Shown: one piece after another, positions 8,607 to 16,881 of the stretch
How positions within the stretch are numbered: position 1 is the stretch's first letter
How the letters are laid out: every line of letters begins with the position of its first letter
NCBI RefSeq assembly: GCF_026011795.1
Contig: NZ_BRVS01000001.1
Span: 372,001 to 436,000 of the forward strand
Length of the DNA stretch: 64,000 nucleotides
Reading direction: 5' to 3'
Source: Arthrobacter mangrovi
GTDB lineage: Bacteria; Actinomycetota; Actinomycetes; Actinomycetales; Micrococcaceae
Made by a program: the position numbers and the translations under genes
The notes under the pieces: generated by a model
Database searches by the model: none
What the model was told of the DNA's origin: nothing
The model's input: the letters and a program-made list of their open reading frames with translations, nothing else

Positions 8607-9320
8607 ATGAGTTCGCGGCTGCATAGCCTGGTCATCGAGGCGCTCGGCCAGCGCATCGTCTCCGGAGAGCTCGCGCCGGGAGACACCATGTTCTCCGAGC
8701 GGCTGGAAGAGGAGCTCGGGGTCTCGCGCTCCGTGGCCCGCGAGGCGGTGCGGGTGCTGCAGTCGCTGGGGCTGGTGGAGACGGTCAAGCGCGTGGGCAT
8801 CCGCGTGCTGCCGCGGGAACGCTGGAACGTCTTCGACCCCTCGGTGATCCGCTGGCGGCTGGCCGACGCGGGCAAGGGCGCGCAGCTGCGGTCGCTGACC
8901 GAGCTGCGGTCCGCCGTGGAGCCGGCGGCGGCGGAGCTCGCGGCGCAGCACTCCCCCGAGGACATCGCGGCGGAACTGCTCGCGGTCGCAGCCAGGATGC
9001 GGAAGCTGGGCCGGGCCGGGGACCTGCAGGGCTTCCTGGAACTCGACATCCATTTCCACGCGCTGGTCCTCGCCGCCTCCGGCAACGAGATGTTCGCGCA
9101 GATGGAGTCGATGATCGCCGAGGTGCTGCGCGGCCGGACGGACTACGGCCTGATGCCGGCCCACCCGCACGAGGAGGCGCTGCAGCTGCACGTCGACGTC
9201 GCCAACGCCATCCAGAGCGGGCAGCCCGAGGCGGCACGCGAGGCGATGGACAAGATCATGCGGCGGACCGTGGCCGAGGTCGAGAGCGTATGGCGGGACG
9301 AGCCGCGCGTCTTCAGCTGA
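8607..9320 (+). CDS. GntR-family regulator, FadR subfamily
   Basis: A 237-residue repressor-type protein with an N-terminal winged helix (LGVSRSVAREAVRVLQSLGLVE, about 30-52) and a C-terminal FCD helical domain. The FCD metal-binding residues appear as an Asp/His set in LDIHFHALV and LHVDVANAI. The ATG at 8607 follows GGGGGAC. Subfamily members often control gluconate, galactonate or idonate use. The gluconate operon starts 5 kb downstream on the other strand, with dinB and idnD between, so control of that operon is a reasonable but unproven inference. Confidence 0.85.
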   Translation: MSSRLHSLVIEALGQRIVSGELAPGDTMFSERLEEELGVSRSVAREAVRVLQSLGLVETVKRVGIRVLPRERWNVFDPSVIRWRLADAGKGAQLRSLTELRSAVEPAAAELAAQHSPEDIAAELLAVAARMRKLGRAGDLQGFLELDIHFHALVLAASGNEMFAQMESMIAEVLRGRTDYGLMPAHPHEEALQLHVDVANAIQSGQPEAAREAMDKIMRRTVAEVESVWRDEPRVFS

Positions 9321-9377
9321 AGCTGCAAACCCTGCCGGGGCGGTGCCTGACGAAGGAGTTTGCGGCAGACTAATCGC

Positions 9378-10451
9378 GTGAGCTCAATCCCGTGGGTGCT
9401 GCACGTCGACCTCGACCAGTTCATCGCAGCGGTCGAGGTGCTGCGGCGGCCGGAACTCGCAGGGAAGCCGATCATCGTCGGCGGCCGGGGCGATCCCACG
9501 GAACGGGCTGTCGTGTCGACCGCATCCTACGAAGCCCGTGCGTTCGGCGTGGGTTCCGGAATGCCCCTGCGCATCGCGGCGCGGAAAGTGCCGGATGCGG
9601 TGATCCTGCCCGTCGACCAGGAGGCCTACCTCGCAGCCTCCGAAACCGTGATGGCCACCCTGCGCGAGCAGCCCGGCGCCACGGTGCAGGTGCTCGGCTG
9701 GGACGAGGCGTTTGTCGGCGCCGAGACGGAGGACCCGGAGGCCTACGCCCGGCAGCTGCAGGCCGCCGTCCTGGAGCGGACGAAGCTGCATTGCAGCGTG
9801 GGCATCGGCGACACGTTGGTGCGGGCAAAGGTTGCCACCGGCTTCGGCAAGCCCGCCGGCGTCTTCCGGCTCACTGCCGGGAACTGGCTCGACGTCATGG
9901 GCGACCGGCCCACCAAGGAGCTGTGGGGCGTCGGCGCCAAGGTCTCCGGCCGGCTGGCCAAACTGGGCATCAACACCGTCGCCGAGCTCGCCGCGGCCGA
10001 CCCCCAGGACCTGGTCCCGGAGTTCGGCCCGAGGATGGGTCCCTGGTACGCGGAGCTCGGACGCGGGGACGGAGCCAGCGTCGTGGACGACACCCCGTGG
10101 GTGGCCCGCGGGCACAGCCGCGAGACCACCTTCCAGCGCGACCTGACCGAGCCCGCCCAGGTGGACGAGGCAGTGCGGGAACTGACGGCCCACGTCCTCG
10201 AGGACGTCGTCGCCGAGGGCCGGCCCGTGGTCGGGCTGACCCTCAAGGTCCGCTACGCCCCGTTCTTCACCAAGACCCACGCGAAGAAGATCCCCGAGAC
10301 CTTCGACCGGGACGAGATCCTCGCCCGCGCCCTGGCCCTGGCAACTGCCATCGAAGCGGGCCGGCCGATCCGGCTGCTGGGCCTGCGGGTCGAGATGGCT
10401 ATGCCCGACGACGCCCGCAAGGGGCACACGCCGACGCGCGGCGGCTGGTGA
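9378..10451 (+). CDS. dinB: DNA polymerase IV (Y-family translesion polymerase)
   Basis: A 357-residue Y-family polymerase. The palm carries HVDLDQFIAAVE with the first catalytic aspartate and GWDEAFVG with the second Asp-Glu pair. The steric-gate region, the GIGDTLVRAKVATGFGKPAG fingers/palm segment, the helix-hairpin-helix (LWGVGAKVSGRLAKLGI) and a little-finger domain follow. It lacks a recognisable C-terminal beta-clamp motif. GTG at 9378 matches the usual family N-terminus. A TTG at 9360 is possible but lies only one base after AAGGAG. The protein performs error-prone bypass of DNA lesions and has no functional link to its neighbours. Confidence 0.85.
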   Translation: MSSIPWVLHVDLDQFIAAVEVLRRPELAGKPIIVGGRGDPTERAVVSTASYEARAFGVGSGMPLRIAARKVPDAVILPVDQEAYLAASETVMATLREQPGATVQVLGWDEAFVGAETEDPEAYARQLQAAVLERTKLHCSVGIGDTLVRAKVATGFGKPAGVFRLTAGNWLDVMGDRPTKELWGVGAKVSGRLAKLGINTVAELAAADPQDLVPEFGPRMGPWYAELGRGDGASVVDDTPWVARGHSRETTFQRDLTEPAQVDEAVRELTAHVLEDVVAEGRPVVGLTLKVRYAPFFTKTHAKKIPETFDRDEILARALALATAIEAGRPIRLLGLRVEMAMPDDARKGHTPTRGGW

Positions 10452-10498
10452 CGGCGTAACGCTCAGCCGCCAGCACCGGCTGTCCCGCGCCCGCCCGG

Positions 10499-11554
10499 CT
10501 ACTCCGCGTCGCCGAAGCGCAGCAGCACCTTGCCGCTGCTCGCCGAGTCGCGCGCCATTCCGAAGGCCTCGAGGGCATCCTCGGCGCCGTACTCGTGCGT
10601 GATCACCGGGTCCGCCTGCAGGCTGCCGTCTGCCAGGGCCGCGATCACGTCGTCGATCTCGTCATTGAACCGGAAGGAGCCGACCAGCTCCAGCTCGCGG
10701 GTGATTGCCAGCGAGACCAGCGCGGGCTGTTCACCCGAGGGCAGCAGCCCGACCATGACCACGCGCCCGCCGCGGGTGGCGCCGCGGACGGCCGAGGCCA
10801 GGCCGCGGTAATTGCCGGAGGACTCGAAGCAGACATCGGCGTCGACGGCGACGATCGCCTCCGCGTCCGTGGCGTGCAGCGTGCGGGTGGCACCGACCTC
10901 GCGGGCGATCTCCAGCGGCTTGTCGTGCATGTCGACGGCGACGATCTCCGCGGCGCCGACGCTGCGCAGCACTGCGACGATGAGCGCGCCGATCGGCCCG
11001 GCGCCGATGACCAGCACGCGTTTGCCCTTCACGTCGCCGGCCCGCGAGACGGCATGCCAGGCGACGCTGGCCGGCTCCACCAGCGCGGCGCGGCGCAGCG
11101 GCAGCCCGGCTGGCAGCTCGCGCAGCATCCGCGCGGGCAGGTTGATGTAGCGGGCGAATGCGCCCTCGGTGTGCGGGAAGCGCGCGGCGCTGCCCAGGTA
11201 GGTGCAGCCCGGGGACAGGTTGGGCCGGTCCTGCGGGTAGCGCGCGCCGTCACCCTCGCCCGGCGTCGCCGGGTGGACTGCGACGGCGGTGCCCGCCTGC
11301 GGTCCGTTGCCGTCCGCGGCCGCGGCGGCGACCCGCCCGACGACCTCGTGGCCCAGCAGCATCGGCGCCTTGAGGATGGACTCCCCCGCCGCGCCGTGCT
11401 GCCAGTAGTGCAGGTCGGAGCCGCAGATCCCGCCGTAGACGATCTCGACGACGGCCTCGTCGGGCTTCGGTTCGGGCCGCTCGAAGGGCTCGACGCGCAG
11501 GTCGCCCGCGCCGTGTGCGACGACGCCCAGGGCCTGGGTGGGAAGTTCGGTCAT
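10499..11554 (-). CDS. idnD: Zinc-type alcohol dehydrogenase, probable L-idonate 5-dehydrogenase
   Basis: A 351-residue medium-chain dehydrogenase. Catalytic zinc ligands appear in GGICGSDLHYW and GHEV, and the NAD(P)-binding motif is VLVIGAGPIGALI. The structural-zinc cysteines of typical ADHs are not obvious. L-idonate 5-dehydrogenase oxidises L-idonate to 5-ketogluconate, which the adjacent IdnO-type SDR would reduce to gluconate. The ATG at 11554 has AAGGAG about nine bases upstream. An earlier in-frame start would overlap idnO by a few bases and lacks a comparable site. It is the last gene of the four-gene operon, and the pathway context raises confidence in the substrate. Confidence 0.8.
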   Translation of the reverse strand: MTELPTQALGVVAHGAGDLRVEPFERPEPKPDEAVVEIVYGGICGSDLHYWQHGAAGESILKAPMLLGHEVVGRVAAAAADGNGPQAGTAVAVHPATPGEGDGARYPQDRPNLSPGCTYLGSAARFPHTEGAFARYINLPARMLRELPAGLPLRRAALVEPASVAWHAVSRAGDVKGKRVLVIGAGPIGALIVAVLRSVGAAEIVAVDMHDKPLEIAREVGATRTLHATDAEAIVAVDADVCFESSGNYRGLASAVRGATRGGRVVMVGLLPSGEQPALVSLAITRELELVGSFRFNDEIDDVIAALADGSLQADPVITHEYGAEDALEAFGMARDSASSGKVLLRFGDAE

Positions 11555-11582
11555 CTCGGAGGCTCCTTGTGGTTCTGCAGGC

Positions 11583-12356
11583 TCAGACAACGGTGGTCAT
11601 GCCGCCGTCGATGAAGACGACCTGGCCGTTGACGAAGTTGGCGGCGTCCGAGGCCAGCCACAGGGCCGGGCCGATGATGTCTTCGACCGTGCCCCAGCGG
11701 TGCGCCGGCGTGCGGCCGAGGATCCAGTTGTTGAAGGCCTCGTCGTCGACCAGGTTCTGTGTCATCTCGGTGTGGATGTAGCCGGGGGCGATCGCGTTGA
11801 TCTGCAGGCCGGAGGCGGCCCACTCGGCGGTCATCGCCCGGGTCAGGTTGCGGATGCCGCCCTTGGAAGCGGTGTACGGGGCGATCGTCGGCCGGGCCAG
11901 GTCCGTCTGTACCGAGGCGATGTTGATGATCTTGCCCTCGCCGCGCGGGATCATGTGCCGCGCGGCCTCGCGCCCGACCAGGAACGCGCTGGTCAGGTTG
12001 GTGCGCAGCACCCGCTCCCAGTCCGCCACGTCCAGGTCCAGCATCGGGACGCGGTGCTGGACTCCCGCATTGTTGACGAGGATCCGCAGCGGTCCGACCT
12101 CGCGCTCGACCCAGGCAACGCCGTCGGCCGTGGCTTCCGCGTCGGTGACGTCGAAGCCCTTGGCGAAGATCCGCTCCTCGCCGAACTCCGCGGCCAGCTT
12201 CGCGCGGGCGCCCTCCAGCCGGACCGGGTCCAGCCCGTTGAGCACAACGATGGCGCCCGCGGCGGCCAGGCCCCGGGCGATGGCGTTGCCGATGCCGCGG
12301 CTGGAGCCGGTCACCAGGGCGACGCGGCCGGAGATGTCGAACATGTTCACAGGCAT
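11583..12356 (-). CDS. idnO: Gluconate 5-dehydrogenase-type SDR
   Basis: A 257-residue classical SDR with TGSSRGIG cofactor motif, NNAG, catalytic Ser (NIAS) and YTASK. The IdnO/gluconate 5-dehydrogenase family interconverts 5-ketogluconate and D-gluconate. AAGGAACCACC precedes the ATG. It lies between the symporter and the idonate dehydrogenase on one strand, an arrangement matching the idn pathway: idonate to 5-ketogluconate to gluconate to 6-phosphogluconate. Confidence 0.82.
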   Translation of the reverse strand: MPVNMFDISGRVALVTGSSRGIGNAIARGLAAAGAIVVLNGLDPVRLEGARAKLAAEFGEERIFAKGFDVTDAEATADGVAWVEREVGPLRILVNNAGVQHRVPMLDLDVADWERVLRTNLTSAFLVGREAARHMIPRGEGKIINIASVQTDLARPTIAPYTASKGGIRNLTRAMTAEWAASGLQINAIAPGYIHTEMTQNLVDDEAFNNWILGRTPAHRWGTVEDIIGPALWLASDAANFVNGQVVFIDGGMTTVV

Positions 12357-12423
12357 GGTGGTTCCTTGCGGAGCGGGGACGACGGCGCCGTCCCCGCTCC
12401 CGGTGCTAGTAGTGCTTCAGGTG

Positions 12424-13827
12424 CTAGAAGGATGTGGCGACCAGGAAGATGCCGAGCGCGATAACGAAGCCGATCACGCCGATCAGCGCCTGGCCCACCG
12501 TCCACGTCTTCAGCGTGGTCTTGGTGTCCATGCCGAAGAAGCGGCTGACCAGCCAGAAGCCGGAGTCGTTCACGTGGCCCGCGAACACGGAGCCCGCGGC
12601 CAGCGCCAGCACGATCGCGGCGAGCTCCACCGGGTTGTAGCTGGGGTTGCCCGCCACCACCGGCTGGACCAGCGCGGCGGCCGTGGTCAGCGCGACCGTG
12701 GCCGAGCCCTGGGCGACGCGGACGATCGCGGCGATCACGAAGCCGGCCACGATGACCGGCAGGCCGATGGCGTCCAGCGATTCCGCCAGCGCGTTGCCGA
12801 TGCCGCTGGCGCGCAGGACGCCGCCGAACATGCCGCCGGCGCCGGTGATCAGGATGATCGAGCAGACCGGGCCGAGCGCGCTGTCCACCACGGTCTCCGT
12901 GAGGCTGTGCGGCTTGCCCTGGCGGTGGCCGAGCATCCACATCGCCGCGAAGACGGTGATCAGCAGCGCCACCGGGGTTTCGCCGAGCGTGCGCAGGATC
13001 TGGACCCAGGTGTCCTCCAGCGAGACGGCCCCCGCGGTGGCCAGCATGTTCAGGCCGGTGTTCATGAAGATCAGCACCAGCGGCAGCAGCAGGAGGAAGA
13101 AGATGGTGCCCAGCTTGGGCGAGGACTTGAACTCGGACTCGGCCGAGCCCTGCGGCGCGTCCAGGATGTCCGGCACGGGAATGTCGAACTTGCGGCCCAG
13201 GAAGGTACCGAACAGGTAGCCGACGATGTACCAGGTCGGCAGCGCGACGATCAGGCCGAGGACCAGGACCAGTCCGACGTCGGCGCCGAGCAGACCGGTC
13301 GCGGCGACCGGGCCCGGGTGCGGCGGCACGAAGATGTGCATCACCGAGAACGCCGAGGCGGCGGGGAACGCGTAGAGCAGCAGCGATCCGCCCAGTCGGC
13401 GGGCCACCGTGAAGATGATCGGCAGCATGACCACCAGGCCGGCGTCGAAGAAGATCGGGAAGCCGAACAGCAGCGACGCCACGGACAGCGCCAGCGGGGC
13501 ACGCTTCTCGCCGAAGCGGCGGATCAGCGCGTTCGTCAGCACGTCGGCGCCGCCGGAGACTTCCAGCATGCGCCCCAGCATCGCGCCGAGGCCCACCAGC
13601 AGCGCTACGCTGCCCAGCGTCGTGCCGAAGCCGAGCAGTAGCGTCGGCACAATGTCGGCGGCACCGATGCCGGTCGCGACGGCGGTCAGCAGGCTGACCA
13701 GGATCAGCGCGAGGAACGCGTGCACGCGGAAGCGGATAATCAGCACCAGCAGCGCCGCGATCGCCGCGGCGGCGACGCCCAGCAGGGCCGGCGTACTCAA
13801 CGTCCAGTTGAGTTCGAGGTCGGTCAT
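12424..13827 (-). CDS. gntP: Gluconate/idonate:H+ symporter (GntP family)
   Basis: A 467-residue inner-membrane permease with about 12-14 hydrophobic segments. GntP family features include FVPPHPGPVAATG and the C-terminal GHVNDSGFWL. It would import gluconate, idonate or ketogluconates by proton symport. AGGACAAAG before the ATG supports the start. The gap to gntK is 36 bases and to idnO 67 bases, so one transcript is expected. Confidence 0.9.
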   Translation of the reverse strand: MTDLELNWTLSTPALLGVAAAAIAALLVLIIRFRVHAFLALILVSLLTAVATGIGAADIVPTLLLGFGTTLGSVALLVGLGAMLGRMLEVSGGADVLTNALIRRFGEKRAPLALSVASLLFGFPIFFDAGLVVMLPIIFTVARRLGGSLLLYAFPAASAFSVMHIFVPPHPGPVAATGLLGADVGLVLVLGLIVALPTWYIVGYLFGTFLGRKFDIPVPDILDAPQGSAESEFKSSPKLGTIFFLLLLPLVLIFMNTGLNMLATAGAVSLEDTWVQILRTLGETPVALLITVFAAMWMLGHRQGKPHSLTETVVDSALGPVCSIILITGAGGMFGGVLRASGIGNALAESLDAIGLPVIVAGFVIAAIVRVAQGSATVALTTAAALVQPVVAGNPSYNPVELAAIVLALAAGSVFAGHVNDSGFWLVSRFFGMDTKTTLKTWTVGQALIGVIGFVIALGIFLVATSF

Positions 13828-13863
13828 CTTTGTCCTATCAGGGGTGGGGAAACTGCCGGCGGC

Positions 13864-14382
13864 TTAGCGGCCGCCGGCGAGCGCGTCGGCCACGGCCTCA
13901 GCGATGTCTTGGGGGGAAAGCGTGATGTCAAGGACGATGCCCGCTTCGTCGGCCTCCAGCGGCTCCAGCGTCTGGAACTGCGAGTCCAACAGCGCCGGCG
14001 GCATGTACTCGTGGTTGCGCCCGGTGAGCCGGTCCGCAATCAGGTCCTGCTCGCCCGCGAGGTGGACAAAGCGGACCGCCGGCGCGAAGGAGCGGATCAG
14101 GTCCCGGTAGCGGCGCTTCAGCGCGGAGCAGGCGATCACCCGCGCTTCCCCGTGCTCGAGCCCCTCGGCCAGGCTGCGGCCGATAATGGACAGCCACGGC
14201 TCGCGGTCCTCGTCGGTCAGCGGGTTGCCGGCGGCCATCTTCTGCTTGTTGGCCAGCGGGTGCAGGTCGTCGCCGTCGATGAAAGGCAGGCCCAGGCGCG
14301 CGCCGATGGCCCGGCCGGCCGTCGACTTCCCGGATCCTTGCACACCCATCACGACAACCGGGGGCAGGTTCTGCTCTGCCAT
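13864..14382 (-). CDS. gntK: Gluconokinase
   Basis: A 172-residue P-loop kinase of the GntK family, converting gluconate to 6-phosphogluconate with ATP. It has Walker A GVQGSGKST, FIDGDDLHP, CSALKRRYRD and GRNHEYMPPALLDSQ, all characteristic. GAGGAGTTTCCC before the ATG at 14382 defines the start; the reading frame stays open further upstream but lacks such a site. It is the first gene of the idonate/gluconate operon. An AT-rich perfect palindrome at 14436-14450 lies 54 bases ahead of it. Confidence 0.93.
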   Translation of the reverse strand: MAEQNLPPVVVMGVQGSGKSTAGRAIGARLGLPFIDGDDLHPLANKQKMAAGNPLTDEDREPWLSIIGRSLAEGLEHGEARVIACSALKRRYRDLIRSFAPAVRFVHLAGEQDLIADRLTGRNHEYMPPALLDSQFQTLEPLEADEAGIVLDITLSPQDIAEAVADALAGGR

Positions 14383-14435
14383 GGGAAACTCCTCAGACGC
14401 ATCTTCACATCTGATTTCGAGTGGCCCAGCCGACA

Positions 14436-14450
14436 ATAAATCAGATTTAT
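14436..14450. promoter_or_regulatory. Palindromic candidate operator before gntK
   Basis: ATAAATC-A-GATTTAT is a perfect 7-1-7 palindrome in the 300-bp gap between the divergent gntK and UPF0158 genes. It is strikingly AT-rich in a GC-rich spacer. A second GATTT-type half site is visible at 14412-14418. GntR-family control is inferred. Apart from this, the gap holds no recognised gene. Confidence 0.5.
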
Positions 14451-14682
14451 CTGGACTAAGATAGCACAGCAAATAGTGGCGCTGCGCACAGGGAAAACAA
14501 CGACGCCGGACGTCGCCGTAGCGCGCCGCAGTACCTTTCCTGCGGGGCGGCATCGGCCGGCCGCTGCCACCTGCCTGCCACGCTACCGGCAGAAGCGGAA
14601 GCTGTGCGGGCCGGTGCCAGATCCGGCGTGCAGGACTACGCTTAATCTCATCCCCGACCTAACGCCGCCCCTGGAGGCAGTC

Positions 14683-15129
14683 ATGCTCAGCATCGGCGCC
14701 ATCGACATGGACATGCTGATTACGGCCATGGAAATCAGCGACACCTTCGAAGCCCAATGGTGGCTCGATCCCAGCACCGGCCAGGTCGAAATGACCAGCG
14801 ACGATGCCGGCAACTCCCTCCCCAGCTGGGACCTCGACGGCCACGGCGCCGTCCCCATCCCCCCGGACGATCCCCAGCGCGGCTACCGCGACATGCGCGA
14901 CTTCATCGCCACCCTCGACGACGAGCAGGTCCGTGCCGCCCTGCACCACGCCATCGAAGGGAAGCGGCCCTACCGCCGCTTCAAAGACGCCGTCTACCAC
15001 TACCCCAAGGTTCGCGACGACTGGTACACCTTCCATCAGAAGCGCATGCGCAACCACGCCATCACCTGGCTCATCGCCGAACAACTCGTCGACCCCGCCG
15101 AAGCCCAGCAAGCCATGGCCCAGGCCTGA
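14683..15129 (+). CDS. UPF0158 family protein
   Basis: A 148-residue protein of unknown function. It shows the UPF0158 hallmarks: a short N-terminal helix, WWLDPSTGQV, then GYRDMRDFIATLDDEQVRAALHHAIEGKRPYRRFKDAV and a DDWYTFH segment. It is acidic, with no signal peptide or membrane segment. CTGGAGG eight bases before the ATG at 14683 selects this start over upstream in-frame ones. It is a single gene between the gluconate operon and a repeat-rich spacer. No function is assigned. Confidence 0.82.
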   Translation: MLSIGAIDMDMLITAMEISDTFEAQWWLDPSTGQVEMTSDDAGNSLPSWDLDGHGAVPIPPDDPQRGYRDMRDFIATLDDEQVRAALHHAIEGKRPYRRFKDAVYHYPKVRDDWYTFHQKRMRNHAITWLIAEQLVDPAEAQQAMAQA

Positions 15130-15191
15130 CCCGCCTGCCCGCACCCGCCTGCTCAACCCCGGCACCAAGTCCCGCCTGCTCATCCCCCGCC

Positions 15192-15297
15192 CCTCAGCAC
15201 CCGCCTTCCCGAACCACGCGCCTCAGCACCCGCCTTCCCGAATCCCGCGCCTCAGCACCCGCCTTCCCGAACCACGAGCCTCAGCCCCGCCTGTTCA
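15192..15297. repeat. 29-bp tandem repeat array
   Basis: Three adjacent 29-bp units start at 15192, 15221 and 15250, each beginning CCTCAGCACCCGCCTTCCCG and differing at only a few bases. A diverged partial fourth follows at 15279. Looser C-rich copies are visible back to about 15130. There is no spacer between units, so this is a minisatellite-like array and not a CRISPR. It lies outside genes, after the UPF0158 stop. Confidence 0.85.
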
Positions 15298-15302
15298 AAC
15301 GA

Positions 15303-15353
15303 TTGGCCCGAAAAGGCTCGTTTACAGCGCCTAAAGGGGTCGTTTCGGGCCAA
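15303..15353. repeat. Long-loop inverted repeat between convergent genes
   Basis: TTGGCCCGAAA (15303-15313) and its exact complement (15343-15353) flank a 29-base loop. The loop contains a further near-direct repeat (AAAGG, two bases, CGTTT). It lies between the plus-strand UPF0158 gene and the minus-strand amidase gene, so it may act as a bidirectional terminator or be a dispersed palindromic element. Confidence 0.6.
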
Positions 15354-15408
15354 CAGATGCCGGACCAGGCCGCGCACCTCGGTCCGGCGAATGCCGAACA
15401 GGCCGGCC

Positions 15409-16881
15409 CTAGAGCGGCGGCGTCATGTCCGCCCACGGCCTGGCCTGCTCGACGGCGGCGCCGATGCGGAAGACGGTGTGGTCGTCGAAGGGGTGACCGA
15501 CGATCTGCACGCCGGTGGGGATGCCGACGTCGGCGAGGCCGCTGGGCACGGCGAGCACCGGGCAGCGGTTGTTGATGTTGAAGGGTGCGGTCATGTGCGC
15601 CTCCCAGTAGTGCTGCAGCCTCACTCCCCCGACGTCGATCCCGTCCAGGTAATCCTCGTCGGCCTTCAGCGCGGACACGGCGGAGGCCGGGCAGACGAGG
15701 GCATCAAAGCCGGCCATGGCCTCGGCGAGCTGCGTTTGGATCCGGGCCTCGGCCGTCAGCCCTTCTAGGAGCGTGTGGCGCGACGCGGCAGCGCGCGCGT
15801 CGGCGATGAACCGCCGGGTGTACGCCGCGAGCCGGTCCTCGCTCCCGGCGGTGGCGGCCTCCATCGCCGGGCCGAGGATGTGACCGAAGTGCGTGAAGAT
15901 GGTCTCGCTGATCCCGCGGCTCGTCCACGGCAGCTCGATCTCCTCGACGACGGCGCCGGCCGCCTCGAGCGCGGCGGCAACGGCCCGCGTGTTGGCCTCG
16001 ACGTCGGGCATCACCGGGTAGTCGCCCAAGCGGATGCACAGCGCTATGCGCATCCCCTCGACGCCGTCGTACTCCAGCGGCAGCGGCGCGGCCGGACCAA
16101 CGGAGGTGTGGTCCAGCGGGTGCGGGCCGGCCATCACGTTCGCCAGCAGCGCCGTGTCCGCCACGGTCCGCGCCATCGGCCCGTCGCCGCGGTACCAGTC
16201 GGCGGAGAGCGGCGGCATCCCCGGGATCCGCCCGTACGGCGCCTTGTAGCCGACGTTTCCGGTGAACGACGCCGGAAGCCGGGTCGATCCCGCAATGTCC
16301 GAGGCGGTGGCCAAGGTAGTCATGCCGGCGGCGAGCGCGGCGCCGGCCCCGCCCGATGAGCCGCCGGGCGAGCATTCCGGATTCCACGGGTTCCGGGTGA
16401 CGCCCCACATCGGGCTGTGCGTGACGGTCGCGCAGCTGAACTCGGGCGACGTCGTGCGCGCGTGGATGATTCCGCCGGCGGCCTGGATCCGCTCCACCAC
16501 GGGGTGGTCGACGGCGGCGACATCGTCAGAGCAGGCCAGCAGCCCCTGGCTCAGCGAACGCCCGGCGATCGAGTGCTTCTCCTTCGTCGCGACCGGCAGG
16601 CCCAGCAAGGCGGAGACGGCGGCGGATTGCGCAGCAGCGGAGCCGGCCCTGCCAGTGGACGACAGGGCGCCGTCGTCGTAATCACCCCGCAGATAGCGCT
16701 GCTCGGCAGTACGGGCCGCGGCCATTGCCTCGTCCTGCAGCTGCTCCGTGAAGGCGTTGACCGTGCCATTCACCTCGGCCGCACGGTCAGTGACGGCCTG
16801 CAGCAGCTCCACCGGCGACAGCTCGCGGGAGCGGAAGAGGCGGAGGGCTTCGACGGCGGATAGATAGTGCAGCTTCGTCAT
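15409..16881 (-). CDS. Amidase signature family hydrolase
   Basis: A 490-residue amidase-signature enzyme with the Ser-cisSer-Lys triad. The lysine is in VATKEKHS, the glycine/serine-rich loop is SPGGSSGGAGAALAAG, and the nucleophile is in the following ASDIAGSTR segment. Enzymes of this family hydrolyse amides, including urea derivatives and aryl amides. The ATG at 16881 overlaps the stop of the M20 hydrolase (TGATG), so the two are co-translated. Together they suggest stepwise hydrolysis of a carbamoyl or amide compound imported by the transporter upstream. The substrate is unknown. Confidence 0.85.
   Translation of the reverse strand: MTKLHYLSAVEALRLFRSRELSPVELLQAVTDRAAEVNGTVNAFTEQLQDEAMAAARTAEQRYLRGDYDDGALSSTGRAGSAAAQSAAVSALLGLPVATKEKHSIAGRSLSQGLLACSDDVAAVDHPVVERIQAAGGIIHARTTSPEFSCATVTHSPMWGVTRNPWNPECSPGGSSGGAGAALAAGMTTLATASDIAGSTRLPASFTGNVGYKAPYGRIPGMPPLSADWYRGDGPMARTVADTALLANVMAGPHPLDHTSVGPAAPLPLEYDGVEGMRIALCIRLGDYPVMPDVEANTRAVAAALEAAGAVVEEIELPWTSRGISETIFTHFGHILGPAMEAATAGSEDRLAAYTRRFIADARAAASRHTLLEGLTAEARIQTQLAEAMAGFDALVCPASAVSALKADEDYLDGIDVGGVRLQHYWEAHMTAPFNINNRCPVLAVPSGLADVGIPTGVQIVGHPFDDHTVFRIGAAVEQARPWADMTPPL

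Noticed and set aside
15192-15297. Possible CRISPR array
   Set aside because: The 29-bp units are directly adjacent without spacers, and no cas genes are present.
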